A stretch of 64,000 nucleotides of DNA, from contig OV121090.1 in NCBI GenBank assembly GCA_921293015.1, forward strand, positions 37,173,082-37,237,081, written 5' to 3'. The position numbers and the translations under genes are program-made. Below are positions 24,367 to 35,531 of the stretch, piece by piece. The stretch comes from Phorcus lineatus. Lineage: Eukaryota > Mollusca > Gastropoda > Trochida > Trochidae. The notes beneath the pieces are model-generated. The model was not told where the DNA came from, did no database searches, and worked only from the letters and a program-made list of their open reading frames with translations. Positions within the stretch are counted from its first letter, which is position 1, and every line of letters begins with the position of its first letter.

Positions 24367-26940
24367 CCCAGCAGGCACTTAACGTTGGATCAACGTTGAT
24401 TCAGCGTTGAAATTTAGTTGTTTGGTTGATCAACCTTTTATCAACGTTGATTCAACGTTGGGAAAACGACGTAAGAGATTGGTTTTAGGGACAACGTTGT
24501 TTCAACGTCTGAATACAACACACTTCCAACTAATTGATTCCTGTTTACATTTTGTTTTAAATACATTGTAAATTGGAATCAATAAATGGTACTTCCTTTT
24601 TTATATGAATTAAACAATTGGAAAATAATTTTTTTATAGATATATTGCTGTTTTTCTTACATGAAAATTTTCAGGCATCTTTCATTTTAGAAAAAAAACT
24701 ATAGTTGAAATTAACTGTATTTATTTTAGCCTTCTGCCTTTAGTCATTTGACATCAAAATATTTCACTAATGATTGAATTAATATCTTTTCTGGATTTAA
24801 CAATACAAAATCCTTTTGCTTTGAACATCTTTGTATTTTTATTTCATTACTTGATCCTTTTCCGCATCATAATCCCACTTTTATATTTATGTTTCGTTTT
24901 AAATTCACTATGCAAGTTTTGATGATAACCCAGTGTCGTCTGCTCCAGTGGATGATACTCAAACTACACCTAGTTAAAAGTAAGTATTTAAAAACTTGAT
25001 AATCTTTTCTGTAAAGTAAAATCAGGACTGGTACACAAAGGTTACTCTTTACTCTTGCTCATGTTTTCTGTTGATGAGTATATGTTTTAGTATAACCAAA
25101 TTACTGTTTTAAAGTTACGGTAAATTAAAGTTGACCCTCATAGGCTAATTATGTTAGTGTGTTGGCTTGGTGCACATTGCACAAATGAATTAGTCAAATG
25201 AATTAAAGAATTTGTAATCGATCATTATCTAGGCTATGAAGATTTTGATAAAATATTTTAATTGCTGTGTGGCCGGTAACTGAGGCCATGGTGGGCAACG
25301 TTTTATAGGTCAGACAAAACAAATGATCATCACTGAATTGTTTTGATGGTTGAGTATAACTTGAACTAATATTATTATGACTGGATTTTCATGTTATTTA
25401 CTGCCACATGGATTCTTTCCCCAAAGTTTCTGTTCATAAGACAGTGAAATTTAAACTTAATTGGCGTGAGGTCAAAGTTCACTGACGTTGATAAAAAATT
25501 ATGTCAACTCGGACAATATGTCTAGGCCTAACTTTTTTCTTTGTTATATATTATAAATTTATAATTGAGGTAAATCTTGTTGTAATAGTACAAACTGTCA
25601 CTATGCAAATTTTTCAAATTCATATTGAAATAAAAAAGACAGTTTTTAGATGAAATATTTTGCAACACTTTCAGGTCCTTGAAAAAGTAGACAAAACTAA
25701 ACCCGGGCATAATAACTCCATGAAATAAATCAAAAGAATGTTTTTAATTGCCACCAAAATTATGTGTGAGTTAATCAGATCACAACAATTGACATTAAAT
25801 GTATTTTTATAAAATTAATGGATAAATGATCAAACTACCAGTGTATGTGAAACTTTTAATTTCAAGAGGGGTTTTGCTTTGCAATCTTAAATCAGACTAC
25901 ACAAGTACTATTACCTATTATCGGTCCAAGAATACAAATGCCAGAGAAATATATGAGTAAGTATCACCTTTAATCATTAAATTTCCGTTTTTCATACATT
26001 TGTATGTTTTACAAGAAATAAATTCATAATATCTGGTTGTAATATATTTATCATATAAGATTTTAATCACTTTATGTAATATAATTCTTCATATGTTTTG
26101 TATTTGATATTTCATGAAATATTATCTAAATATTTTATTTTTTCAGGAACACACTTTATTTAGGACCGATGGGATCATTCTTTTCAAGGAAAGCGGAAGA
26201 CTCACTGTCAAATTTAATTATCAGTGTATCAGTTTTGTTAATAAAAATGCTGTATTAAAGGAGGTTTTTTTCTGAATTTTGAGCATGTATCGGTATGATG
26301 TACTTGTTTGATGAATATGTTTTTTAATCCAGAAAATTACATCCAGGAATTAAAATTTGATATCATCAAACTCAACTGTAAAATAAGCAGAGGTAAGATG
26401 TCAAAGAGGTGACATTTTACTAATAATTAGTAATTAACTGTAGCCTACGGTATGCTAGAGCTAAATACCTGTGAATATATACTATTTACAAGAAAGCAAT
26501 ATTTTAGGTAACTGGAAGAATTACTGTCAAATTGTATTACCATGGTATCAGTTTTGTTAATAAAAATGCTATACGGAAGGAGATAAATTAGTAAATCAAA
26601 GATTGACCGATGCTCAGCCGATTTCATTTGTCGACGTTTGGCCGAAGAAGAACCAATGAGCAAAACTTCGTCAGCCCAATGAAGTTAGCAGGCTCTGGGC
26701 CAATCAAAGTTCAATGTTGATGTAAGGTATAATTTCAACGTTGATTCAACGTCAGATACTGACGTCTGAAAAACGTATTATTTCAACCTCAATGTTGATA
26801 AAAGTTCATCTTCCAACGTTGAGACAACGTCAGATTTCAACGTCTAAAAGTCTTTCATATACAACCTATTTTCAACCAAGTTTCAACGTTGACGACAAAC
26901 CAATTTTCAACGTTGAAACAACGTTGTTGTACCCATTGGG
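24367..26940. mobile_element. 2.6-kb element bordered by CAACGTTG arrays
   Basis: Both ends carry dense repeats of the palindromic phrase CAACGTTG(A/G) (24379-24520 and 26705-26935), with the termini starting CCCA in inverted orientation (cccagcaggcac against cccaatgggtac). The interior is very AT-rich with no transposase. It contains a direct repeat of about 90 bp (26179-26267 and 26500-26583, sharing TATCAGTTTTGTTAATAAAA). A small acceptor-to-stop frame ends at about 24977 (DDNPVSSAPVDDTQTTPS). The target duplication is unclear (catca-like on both sides). The class is not assigned, but the layout fits a non-autonomous DNA transposon. Confidence 0.6.
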
Positions 26941-27082
26941 TCATCATCTGTTTAAGGATCTTTGACCTAACTGTAAATAATATATTTTGAACAGACCCAT
27001 TAGCAGCTAATCAATTAACGCAATTGTACTGACAGACTTGAATGCAGAGGTAATCGCTTATCGGTGGTTCACAAAGTGAATG

Positions 27083-27349
27083 TCAATGCAATGCAGCATT
27101 GTGTATTTTCAGTTGAATCACTACTGATTTCATTTTCTGAATCCTGCAGGAAATCCAGCTGCAAGTCTCGTTCCCAACATAACGTCCTACAAGTGCCTGA
27201 TGTTTCTCATCCAGCGTGAAACCGAATGAAGCACTGTCCATCTTTTCCCTGATTCTCTCCTCAACAAATTCAGTTTTACATTCCAACAATTCTTTAAGTG
27301 TTCTATGTACAGTGTATGTGGTAATGTTCCCTTGTTTTATACTACTCAA
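27083..27349 (-). CDS. Coding-like fragment, unknown
   Basis: An 88-codon minus-strand frame ending at 27083. The peptide looks protein-like (TEFVEERIREKMDSASFGF, then LDEKHQALVGRYVGNE) and the DNA is GC-richer than its surroundings. No start or acceptor was fixed with confidence. It faces the CAACGTTG element and may be the upstream part of the frameshifted fragment at 23994-24333. No family is recognised. Confidence 0.35.
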   Translation of the reverse strand: MSSIKQGNITTYTVHRTLKELLECKTEFVEERIREKMDSASFGFTLDEKHQALVGRYVGNETCSWISCRIQKMKSVVIQLKIHNAALH

Positions 27350-27408
27350 AAGAAGTGAGGGTCAAACCTTTTTTTCTACCAGGTAATTGTCTATGCACAT
27401 ATCAGATA

Positions 27409-27445
27409 TGTATATGTATATATATATATTTTATATATATATATA
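27409..27445. repeat. TA-rich microsatellite
   Basis: Alternating TA with GTATA interruptions and a central TTTT. Self-complementary. Confidence 0.85.
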
Positions 27446-27739
27446 AGTATTGGCGGAAATCTTGTCAAAATTGGTTCACGATATCCTGACGACAGAACCT
27501 GTATACAAGGCATATGTCATTTTCAAACAAAACGATTTTGACAGTCTCCTTAGAAACCATAAACTAAAGCTCAAGACGAGGCTCCACAAAACTGTTTGCA
27601 TCGCCCAAACGCAGTAGGTTACGGCATTTTTAGTCGATTATGTCCTTGCACGTGCACTTTGTATTTTCCATGAACAGTTTGGGCATAAAAAAACCTTCCA
27701 TGACCGTGCTGATCTCATTCGAAATTCCAACATGGTCAA

Positions 27740-27943
27740 ATGCAGCTGAGTAAACTAGACAGAGGAAGGGTCATTGCGTGGCTTCAACAGGGTTGTACAC
27801 AGAGGGATGTGGCACAGAGAATCGGTTGTAGCCAGAGTGTGATTGGGAGACCATGGCAGCGTTTCCAGACAACCAATTCAATTCGGAATCGCCCACGGTC
27901 TGGTAGGCCAAAATCTCAGTACTTTCTGTGCATCTTTCGATGA
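27740..27943 (+). pseudogene. Tc1/mariner transposase N-terminal fragment
   Basis: The frame starts at an ATG and gives 67 codons. Residues 1-40 match the paired-like helix-turn-helix that opens Tc1/mariner transposases (LDRGRVIAWLQQGCTQRDVA, then IGCSQSVIGRPWQRF). Next come the NRPRSGRPK linker motif and a short unrelated tail to a stop. Full-length transposases of this class are about 340 residues with a DD(E/D) catalytic domain, which is absent here, so this is a truncated remnant or a spliced fragment. No inverted terminal repeat was found close by. The product, if made, could at most bind DNA. Confidence 0.8.
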
Positions 27944-28989
27944 AGTTTTCTCTTGTTCTGTGTATGAATTTCAAACGTAACTTTCCTTATGCATACATTA
28001 CATGAAGATAACTGTATGTAACACTTACATGTTGTAGCGTATAGGGTGACATGACTAAGAAAAGTATTAGCATACGGTATATTTATTCAATTGCGATTCC
28101 GCGTATATATGTATCAATAAATGAATTAAAAGTAGGCTAGTCATTACTGTTTGACTGCCATTATTTGTCTGGCAAGACATTAACTATTCATTTTGTGCAG
28201 TTTTAGATGAGTTCACACCTTTAATAATGTGTATATAAATAGAACTTTACATCATCAAATAAAGTATATAATAACTTATACCAAACTTTATAAATATTAA
28301 GCATTATATAGATATAAGAATCATTTACACAAAGATATTTGCGTCAATGCCCTTTAGCGGAGATTTGTCAAATGGCTTCTCTTTGTTCAGTCAACTTTGT
28401 CTTTAAAAATATAACCAACAGATTGAACATCGTTCAGTTTTCTATTAGCTCGGACGTTAACAAATGTTTATCAAAAGTAATATATGAGCGATCTAATTAA
28501 GTTTCACAATAGAATTCATAGAAAAAGATTTATAAAAAGCATTCAAAAATCACGATTCGATTACACCAGCATATAGGCCTAATCATGACAGCGGAGATTT
28601 CCATATAACCTCCGTTTATTTACAACCGGCCAAACCTGCCGGTCCAGCCTACCCGATATATAGATATAGATATAGATCTAAATTACTGTATTTTAATATA
28701 CATGTATAGACGAATGGTGTATGTTTCATCTTAATATATGTGCAATATTTGAAGTAAAATGAGTGAGAAAATCGAATAACAAAATTACATTGATCGATTG
28801 ACACAAAACCCCACGATCACCAGTTTATCCTGTGGTTAATCATCTAGATGAACTCGTATTCTAGCCAGGGCCTACATTGAGTTTATCAGTCGAATGCATT
28901 TTCTTTGACGCACGTTCTACATGGATTTCGGTTGAAGTTCTTTGGTGGCAAATGCTACAATTTATCATCAAGTAGGGGCACTTACTTAC

Positions 28990-29152
28990 ATGAAATCGTC
29001 TCATGTTTTTAATAACAAGCTTTGTAATCGAACGACCACTTGTTCGCCCTATGTAAAACAAGTAAATGGGCAACTGAAGCTCATCTGTTTGGGTAGGACA
29101 CGAGCTTTTAAATATTTTCATTTTTGCGTGGATGTTGGCATTCAAGCTTCCT
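28990..29152 (-). CDS. Candidate internal exon
   Basis: On the minus strand an acceptor-like atacttag (ending 29153) and a strong donor GTAAGTAAGT (from 28989) bracket an open frame of about 53 codons containing CPTQTDELQLPIYLFYIGRT. Phase is two bases in and zero out. It does not join in frame to the exon at 31014-31284. The FYIGRTSGRS phrase superficially recalls GIY-YIG motifs, but the expected following residues are not there. Unassigned. Confidence 0.3.
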
Positions 29153-29439
29153 AAGTATCATCGGACCGATTATTGAATTTTATTATTCTTGTTCATTATG
29201 GCGCATCAATATTCTCATCTGTGATTAAACATCAAATACCTTTAAGGTCAATGGTGCATATTCCTTTAGTAAATTTTGATAATGTGGACGCAGTTGAAGT
29301 ATAAAGGTTTCATATATTTTAACTTAAAACATTTAAAAAGCATTTACATTGGAAACTATAAAATTGTTAATACTGTTTATTATATAATAAGCAATGAAAT
29401 ACTGGGATTTATCAGTGAAATAAACCTTGTATGTGGTCA

Positions 29440-29527
29440 CAGTAGCGATATAATATATCGTCACTGGTGACAGTAGCGATATAATATATCGTCACTGGTG
29501 ACAGTAGCGATATAATATATCGTCACT
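29440..29527. repeat. 31-bp tandem repeat, about 2.8 units
   Basis: The unit starts CAGTAGCGATATAATATATC and ends with GTCACTGGTGA. Each unit contains a perfect 7-bp-arm palindrome, CGATATA-A-TATATCG. Copies are identical, so it is recent. Confidence 0.95.
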
Positions 29528-29645
29528 GCTGGTGAACCTTCCAGGGCCTCTGTGGATTACTTTAAGAAATGTTTATAGACATCATAAACACAAAAAATCA
29601 ACAAAATTAGAAAGAATTTATATAATAAATAGAATATTTTATTAA

Positions 29646-29718
29646 GTGGTTGGGTTGAAGTTGATATTTTCACTCGTGGCTGCGCCACTCGTGAAAATAT
29701 CAGCTCCAACCCCACCAC
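29646..29718. repeat. Foldback with 35-bp arms
   Basis: Arms 29646-29680 and 29684-29718 pair with few mismatches (core GATATTTTCACTCGTGGC) around a 3-base loop. It is probably a small palindromic mobile element. Confidence 0.8.
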
Positions 29719-30859
29719 TCGATGAGATAAACATCGTATTTGACAAACTTAATTAAATATCCTGTATATATGAGCTTTACGTGTATCTTTTCATACCATT
29801 TTTGGATATTTGATGTGGAAAACAATCACTTGAATCCGCCGGTTTTTATGAATATTCAGTGACGATTTTACATGTACCTGTTGATTTATGCATTTATTGA
29901 ATAAATTTGCCATTTTATTGTCAACCTCTTAATTTCTATTCTGTAATTCACAAACATTATCCTTCTGTCTTTATCACCAAACCTGCGTAATTACACATGA
30001 TAAAGATTTATTCTGAATGTGACAGCGGTGTCTGGAATGAGGATCTCTACATTAAACTATACTAAACAGTGGCTCGAAGTAGTATTCCATGATCATGATA
30101 TACATTTAAAATATTAAACGAGCATTCACCTCCACCCGTCATTGACTTTCTAACTACCTAAGAGATAAAACTTTATAATGAAGACCTGCACCTTCACCAA
30201 GCAAAATTCTATAGCGAGGAACTCAACAGATTATTTTAGTTGTCAGGCGAAACATTTTCTTCTCATTATATATCCATTAATCTTGTAAAGTAAGACTTTA
30301 GATATTTATTTATACAACAGAATATATGTCAAATTGTTTGAAATTACAGCTCTGTGAACGAACTGTTATTGAACTACTGTTCAAGGAAACTCATTCAATG
30401 TCTTTCTTATTTAGATTAAACCAATTATTCCGATTCCGAGGATTTTTAATTAAAGGAGGAAAATCTATTTCTTATCAAGACATTGTAGTTTCATGTAACT
30501 ACAATCAATCGATGCCATCCCTGTCGTCTTTGACATTGTCTCTTCTTACACAGTGTATAGTAATTATTTCCATCCTACTATGGTCATCCAACTGAATAGC
30601 CAAGAAACATCTTTAGAATGTTTATATAGATGTCTGATCAATACGATACGTCTTATATTACTTTAACAATTACTTAAATGCTTTTGGAAAATAATATTTG
30701 ATGTATTTTATTATGATTTATCAGAATTGCATTATCATTGTCATCTCAAAGCTATTGACACAATATTAAAACTCCACTATACTTATACGAAAAGTAGGAA
30801 AATAAGAATTTCAAAACAAAGTGTTTGTAAATGACATCAAGGTAGGGCATCAATTCTGT

Positions 30860-31284
30860 TTAAATAGCAAAGCACGGTTCCCATTGATCTGCAAACATCA
30901 ACATTCAATGCAACAGAAAACATAGAAAAAGTATGGTTTTTAAAGAAGGTTTATTATATTATCTCAACATGTCATGGTCACTGAAGTTATCACATGAACT
31001 TGAAGATTCTTACACTGTGTGGCTGCATGGATTTTCTCTCTCCATTTTTGTCTGATATTGTTCGTGTATACTACAAGAATTCTCTCGCAGTTAAACGTAC
31101 ACTCGGAAGATCCATTTCTGAAGTTTTCCAGGACCGAGTTATGTGATGACTGCAGATATTTTGACTTAGATAGACGCCTTTTCAAAGTTTGTTCGGATTT
31201 ATCACACGAACTACCAGCTGTTGTAGGGTTTGATACATATTTATGTATACACATAAGGTCCAAATGAATTCTTCGTGGTGCACT
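30860..31284 (-). CDS. Two-exon 3' end of an unknown gene
   Basis: Exon 31014-31284 begins after an acceptor (gtatttacacag) in phase 0. It has 90 open codons, with basic and serine-rich sequence (SEQTLKRRLSKSKYLQSS, CERILVVYTNNIRQKWREK), and ends one base into a codon at a GTAAGA donor (31013-31008). The next acceptor with a good tract (gaatgttgatgtttgcag, ending 30889) supplies the two missing bases. It opens a short terminal exon, 30860-30888, ending WEPCFAI and a stop. Phases agree and the intron is 125 bp. Upstream exons were not found. No domain or family is recognised. The plus-strand frame over the same DNA has no splice support. Confidence 0.5.
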
Positions 31285-31752
31285 CTGTGTAAATACATAC
31301 AATCTGATAGTGAATACGAAAGAAGATATTGGTTGTCAAGAATCCAGAACTTAAGGGAAAACAGCTTTTAGAAATGTAAAGGACAAGAAAAAGCTTAATG
31401 AATTATCAATTTGCATGGTCGAATCCGTCTTGCTAAAATCTTACCCACATGTCATTGAATTAATTTTGTCAGGTTTTGAAAAATTATGTCGTTTTTATCT
31501 GATGTCGGAATTTCATAGCCTTAAATTTTGCCATTAGGTATGAGTACAGAAATGTCAAAAGGGATAAGCGGTACTCAATGCCAATAACACTGATTAAATA
31601 TTGGAATTAATGTACCATCCCTGCATTCTTTTATCATAAAAAAACGTTTCTATAACCCATTGTTTTGAATCAATGGTGGTTCGATAAATGTGATCAAATG
31701 TTTCAAACGTTGTATTGTCAATATTCTTTTTCAATTGTACATTAACTCTTTA

Positions 31753-32318
31753 CAGCTGCATACCGAAAGTTTGTTCACTTACCACTGAATCTTAGTGCAA
31801 ATATCATGTAATTTAGGTTTCGTTTCAACGTCAATAGAATAACTTCAGAAAGACTGACAATGGATCACCCACGTCCATGTGTGAAATAGCCATTCTTGAA
31901 CTCATTTTGGCATTGTCTGGTCATTTGTGCAAGAATTCGAATTTTGGCATATTGATATAGACAGAAAAGATAGAGATTAAAACCAACATAATCACATTGA
32001 CTTTGTGCTAAGGAACAAACGTGACTAAATTTTTAAGAAGTTGATAACGTATTAACGATTTTATGGCAAAAAATAAATATTAGTGTTTTCGTAATTTTGA
32101 CCCCTAGTCACTTCAATGACCCGCCAAAACTGTTACGGGTAATGATGCGGTACGATAAAACTTTGTCTTAAAGAAGAATGACTCTGCATATGTGTATTGA
32201 AAATTCAATGTTAACCGTTTCTTTTTCGCAACGTTACGATACCTAAAAGGCATCTAAAATTACATGATATTTGCACTAGTATATTCAGGTATGTGAACAA
32301 ACAAAAGAAGGTGATTGT
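31753..32318. mobile_element. TA-flanked MITE, copy 2
   Basis: It has the same family ends as 8646-9271: the left end CAGCTGCATACCGAAAGTTTG follows a TA at 31751-31752. The right end carries AATTACATGATATTTGCAC and GTGAACAAAC but has a degraded tip before a TA at 32319-32320. The internal phrase TTTTGACCCCTAGTCACTTC is the reverse of the one in copy 1. Confidence 0.72.
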
Positions 32319-32710
32319 TAAAGATCCTTAGTTTTCTTGTGCTTAGCATTAAGGTTTCGCGGTTCTACCCTGGAAACAGTAAGCAACCTGTGTTTCCATC
32401 AAAACAGCCAAAGCTAAAATCTGAAGAAGACGATAACCCAAAAGGTACCATTACACATGATCATTTTCTACATACCAATTTTCAATGATCTATAGTTTTT
32501 TTAGTTCTTGTCAGGAAACAAATTCTAAGTTCTGTTTTCAGGAAAACTACCCCAAAAAATGTAAGAAGAAGTTGAAAACCTTAAAATACACCGCTGTAAA
32601 TGTTGATTGTTCAAGTTACCAAGTCTAAATGAGGTTATGTTTGACTTATGGTCTGGAAAAGAACAGCTCGACGAACGGAGGTCATCTCTGTATCATCGTG
32701 CTAATTCAGT

Positions 32711-32999
32711 GTATATTAATCCGCTCTCTTTCCTTCCTAATACCCTGATCTCTTTCAAGCCAAAACCCTCGTGTCGCTTACTAATGAGATGACTCGCATT
32801 CAGCAACAGAGGCACAATCCGGATGGAAAAATCCGTTGAGTTTAAGATAGTAGCTTCCAGCCCCCTTATTAACGCTATTTCATTGGCTGAAAAAGTAACA
32901 GGTTAGCATAGTCACGGATATCAAGTCGCTAGTCATGTAAGTGATTTAGCCCAAAAGAGATCAGGGTATGAGAAAGGAGCGAGAGCAGATTCATATATT
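32711..32999. repeat. Inverted-repeat element of about 290 bp
   Basis: Arms 32711-32765 and 32949-32999 are reverse complements at moderate identity, sharing ATACCCTGATCTCTTT. A single arm of the same kind lies at 55420-55475 (CCTAATACCCTGGTCTCTTT). The centre contains a CGGAT/ATCCG stem. It is a MITE-like family; target duplications were not resolved. Confidence 0.55.
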
Positions 33000-33055
33000 T
33001 ACTTTCGTATAATCACCAAAACACAGCCTTATCCACATAACTCAGTTCTGTTTAT

Positions 33056-33367
33056 GGGGGTGGGATAGCGCAGTGGTTAGCGCGTTCGGCTTCGGATCAG
33101 GAGGTCCGTGGTTCGAATCCCGCCAGGGGCTCGGCAACTTTTTCTGCAGTAGAGAACTGTTCTACACGCAGTCAGGTTTGGGAGCAATGCTACATTGAAA
33201 TTCAGTGTAGTACCACCCATGGTTTGCTAGTTCCAGCCGATGCTCGCAGGTTTCACCGCAATGCATAGCCACAATGGTGTTGCGGGCTTTCTCCCTGCAA
33301 TAATACTAGCAGCCTTGATGTAAGTGAAATAATCTTGAAAGCGGCGTTAAACACCACCTCACCTCAC
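33056..33367 (+). mobile_element. tRNA-derived SINE, copy 2
   Basis: This is the best-preserved plus-strand copy. The A box (GATAGCGCAGTGGTTAGCG) and B box (GGTTCGAATCC) are intact, and the tail GCGGCGTTAAACACCACC ends in CTCAC repeats. A 15-bp target duplication with one mismatch (CTCAGTT(C/A)TGTTTAT) lies at 33041-33055 and 33368-33382, which fixes the boundaries. Confidence 0.95.
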
Positions 33368-33456
33368 CTCAGTTATGTTTATACAGTTCACAATATACGT
33401 GTTTCTAAACATACTGTTTACAAATGACTTTGTTAGTTTATACAGATAGGTATTGT

Positions 33457-33670
33457 TCATACAACATACTGTTCACATTTGGCGTCAATGAAACAGTTCA
33501 CACTTCGGTGGACGTTGTCCTCTCCACGTGTCACGATGACACCTTTACCATCGTATGTACAGCAGAGAGGAGTCAGGTGTCTGCTTGACGCCCCGGACCA
33601 CGCTACCCTTTCCCCTTCCGTAGACTGCTCAAGGCCGTATGTGGTAGATTCGGGGAGCATCCGAATCTAG
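33457..33670. other. GC-rich open segment, coding status unclear
   Basis: It is clearly GC-richer than its surroundings and open on both strands: 33479-33670 plus (63 codons) and 33457-33660 minus (67 codons). No splice site decides between them. A perfect 7-bp inverted repeat, GATTCGG/CCGAATC, lies at its right end (33646-33666). It could be an exon or a fragment of an unrecognised element. Confidence 0.3.
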
Positions 33671-35275
33671 TCTTCCACATAATTACCACATCAGCAAATG
33701 ACCGGGACACTACAAAGCAAACACACATTACCTTACTAGTGTATATACTTATACTTATATACTTATACTTATATCGAATGTACTAATACAATCGATTACA
33801 ACAGATGCCTACAACACCACTCCCTACTCACCGCCTCGCCATTAGCGAGCCTTTCTTTGCAAAGACAGGAGTTAAATACTCCATTCACCACTATATCGTA
33901 TTAATGATATTTACATACAATTTCTCCTTACTGTGGACGATTACTAATTTCATTTAGTTTTTAATGAACTGTTAACAACAATATAGTTGTTATCCAAACA
34001 TAATGATACATGTATGCCACGTCACGTGAACACAATATCATGTTATTCAAACTGAACACAAAATGTCACATCCGCTCAATTAAATAATCTCTATTTGCAA
34101 ACTATATCAATATCCTACGTATTGAAAAACTAAACATTCTAATAATGAAACAATAAAGTTACTAAACTTTCCAAGCATAGCAGTAATAACGCCAAAATTC
34201 CTTGTACAAGACCCAGGACAAATGGTTTGAATTTTGACCGTACGGTTCAATGCACGTGCATTCAATAATTAGATGTAATCCCATACCTTTTTGTTTTCTG
34301 GTCTCTGTAAATTGCCAATAAAAATGTTGATTCAAAATGGTACATGTAATAACCTCTTTTCAGTTCATGTATAATTTCTGTCATCTTCGTTTTTAAAAGG
34401 CACATTTCGCCGCCTTTATTAACAATAGAAATAATTACATTTTAATATTTTCCTTTTATAGTGTGACATATCATGTGGAAGGTTTGACCCTCCCGAACTG
34501 TTTTACTTCTACTAAGATGTCTCTTGAAAACGACGGACGTGAAATCTTATCTCCATTGGGTTATTGATTGACCATACATGAAAAGCAGAAAACAATTTTA
34601 TGATTGACGGGATATGATCTAGCAAATCTGAAATTAAATATCATAAAACACACACATTACATTCGACGGCCGTAGATACGTGGCTCAATAAAGCTGTTTA
34701 AGAATAAATACACGAGTACACGAATAACTCGTACGTTGTATGGACATATTTCAAATTTTCTAAATTAATACTCGCCAGGGTTTCATCTGCATTTGTAAGG
34801 GCTGTAGATGCCTGACGTTTTATCATAATGTGAGATATGCAGATGTGAATAATTTGCCTCTTATGGACAGAGTGAAAATGAACAAGAGGAGAATGTAAGA
34901 AATAGAGTTGATATATACAGATAAATGTCATCCATTCGACAACTCGTATCATGATTATTCATATCATAATAATTGGTTAAACGATTTATATTTCGATTTC
35001 AATACTTTTTGCTCTTGATTAATCCGTGTTCATATGTTTTATTGCATGAACATATATTCATTCATTAATTCTATCAATCCTGGCTGCCATAAACTCGATG
35101 AGCAGCTTCGTTTGGAACAGGGTCTATGGATTATCTTCCTTGAGTGGCATCTTAGTCTTATCATGCCACAAGAATGTTCATTTTAGTAACCAATTTCAGA
35201 GTTACCCCAGAACAACGTTATCGCCTATATTAACCATTAGCTTTAAATTACATTGTCGTCCATTGTGAATTTCAG
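33671..35275. other. No gene recognised
   Basis: AT-rich DNA. A small tandem of atacttatactt type lies at 33745-33775. The minus frame 34698-34952 has a protein-like second half but a weak acceptor, and was not accepted. Confidence 0.35.
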
Positions 35276-35531
35276 ACAATTACAGGACCTCCAGTCAAGA
35301 CACTTGACATTTGGCTCAAAGCTTGGATAAAACCTATTATGCAAATTCTTGACGTTTTCATACATACATTTCCACTCAGTAATGCAACGGAATTAAACAG
35401 CTTTTGAGTAAACAACCATGACATATCCCGCATATAAACAAATATACAGATTGCTGCTGAAAGGACACAGTGTATATTGTTCGGGGTAATGATGTCAAAC
35501 GTTGTTAATGCAGTTATTGTATCAAGCAAAC
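35272..35531 (-). CDS. Block 1 of segment B, candidate exon
   Basis: On the minus strand an acceptor-like acatatag (ending 35532) opens 85 codons to a stop near 35272, with hydrophobic stretches such as VLSAAICIFVYM that could span a membrane. The first 18 codons are conserved with segment A (LLDTITALTTFDI against LLDEITAITAFDI). In A the frame closes after 29 codons, so either A is decayed or the plus strand is the coding one. Confidence 0.33.

Noticed and set aside
28861..29145. GIY-YIG endonuclease in the minus frame (FYIGRTSGRS)
   Set aside because: The flanking catalytic positions expected after the YIG strand are absent.
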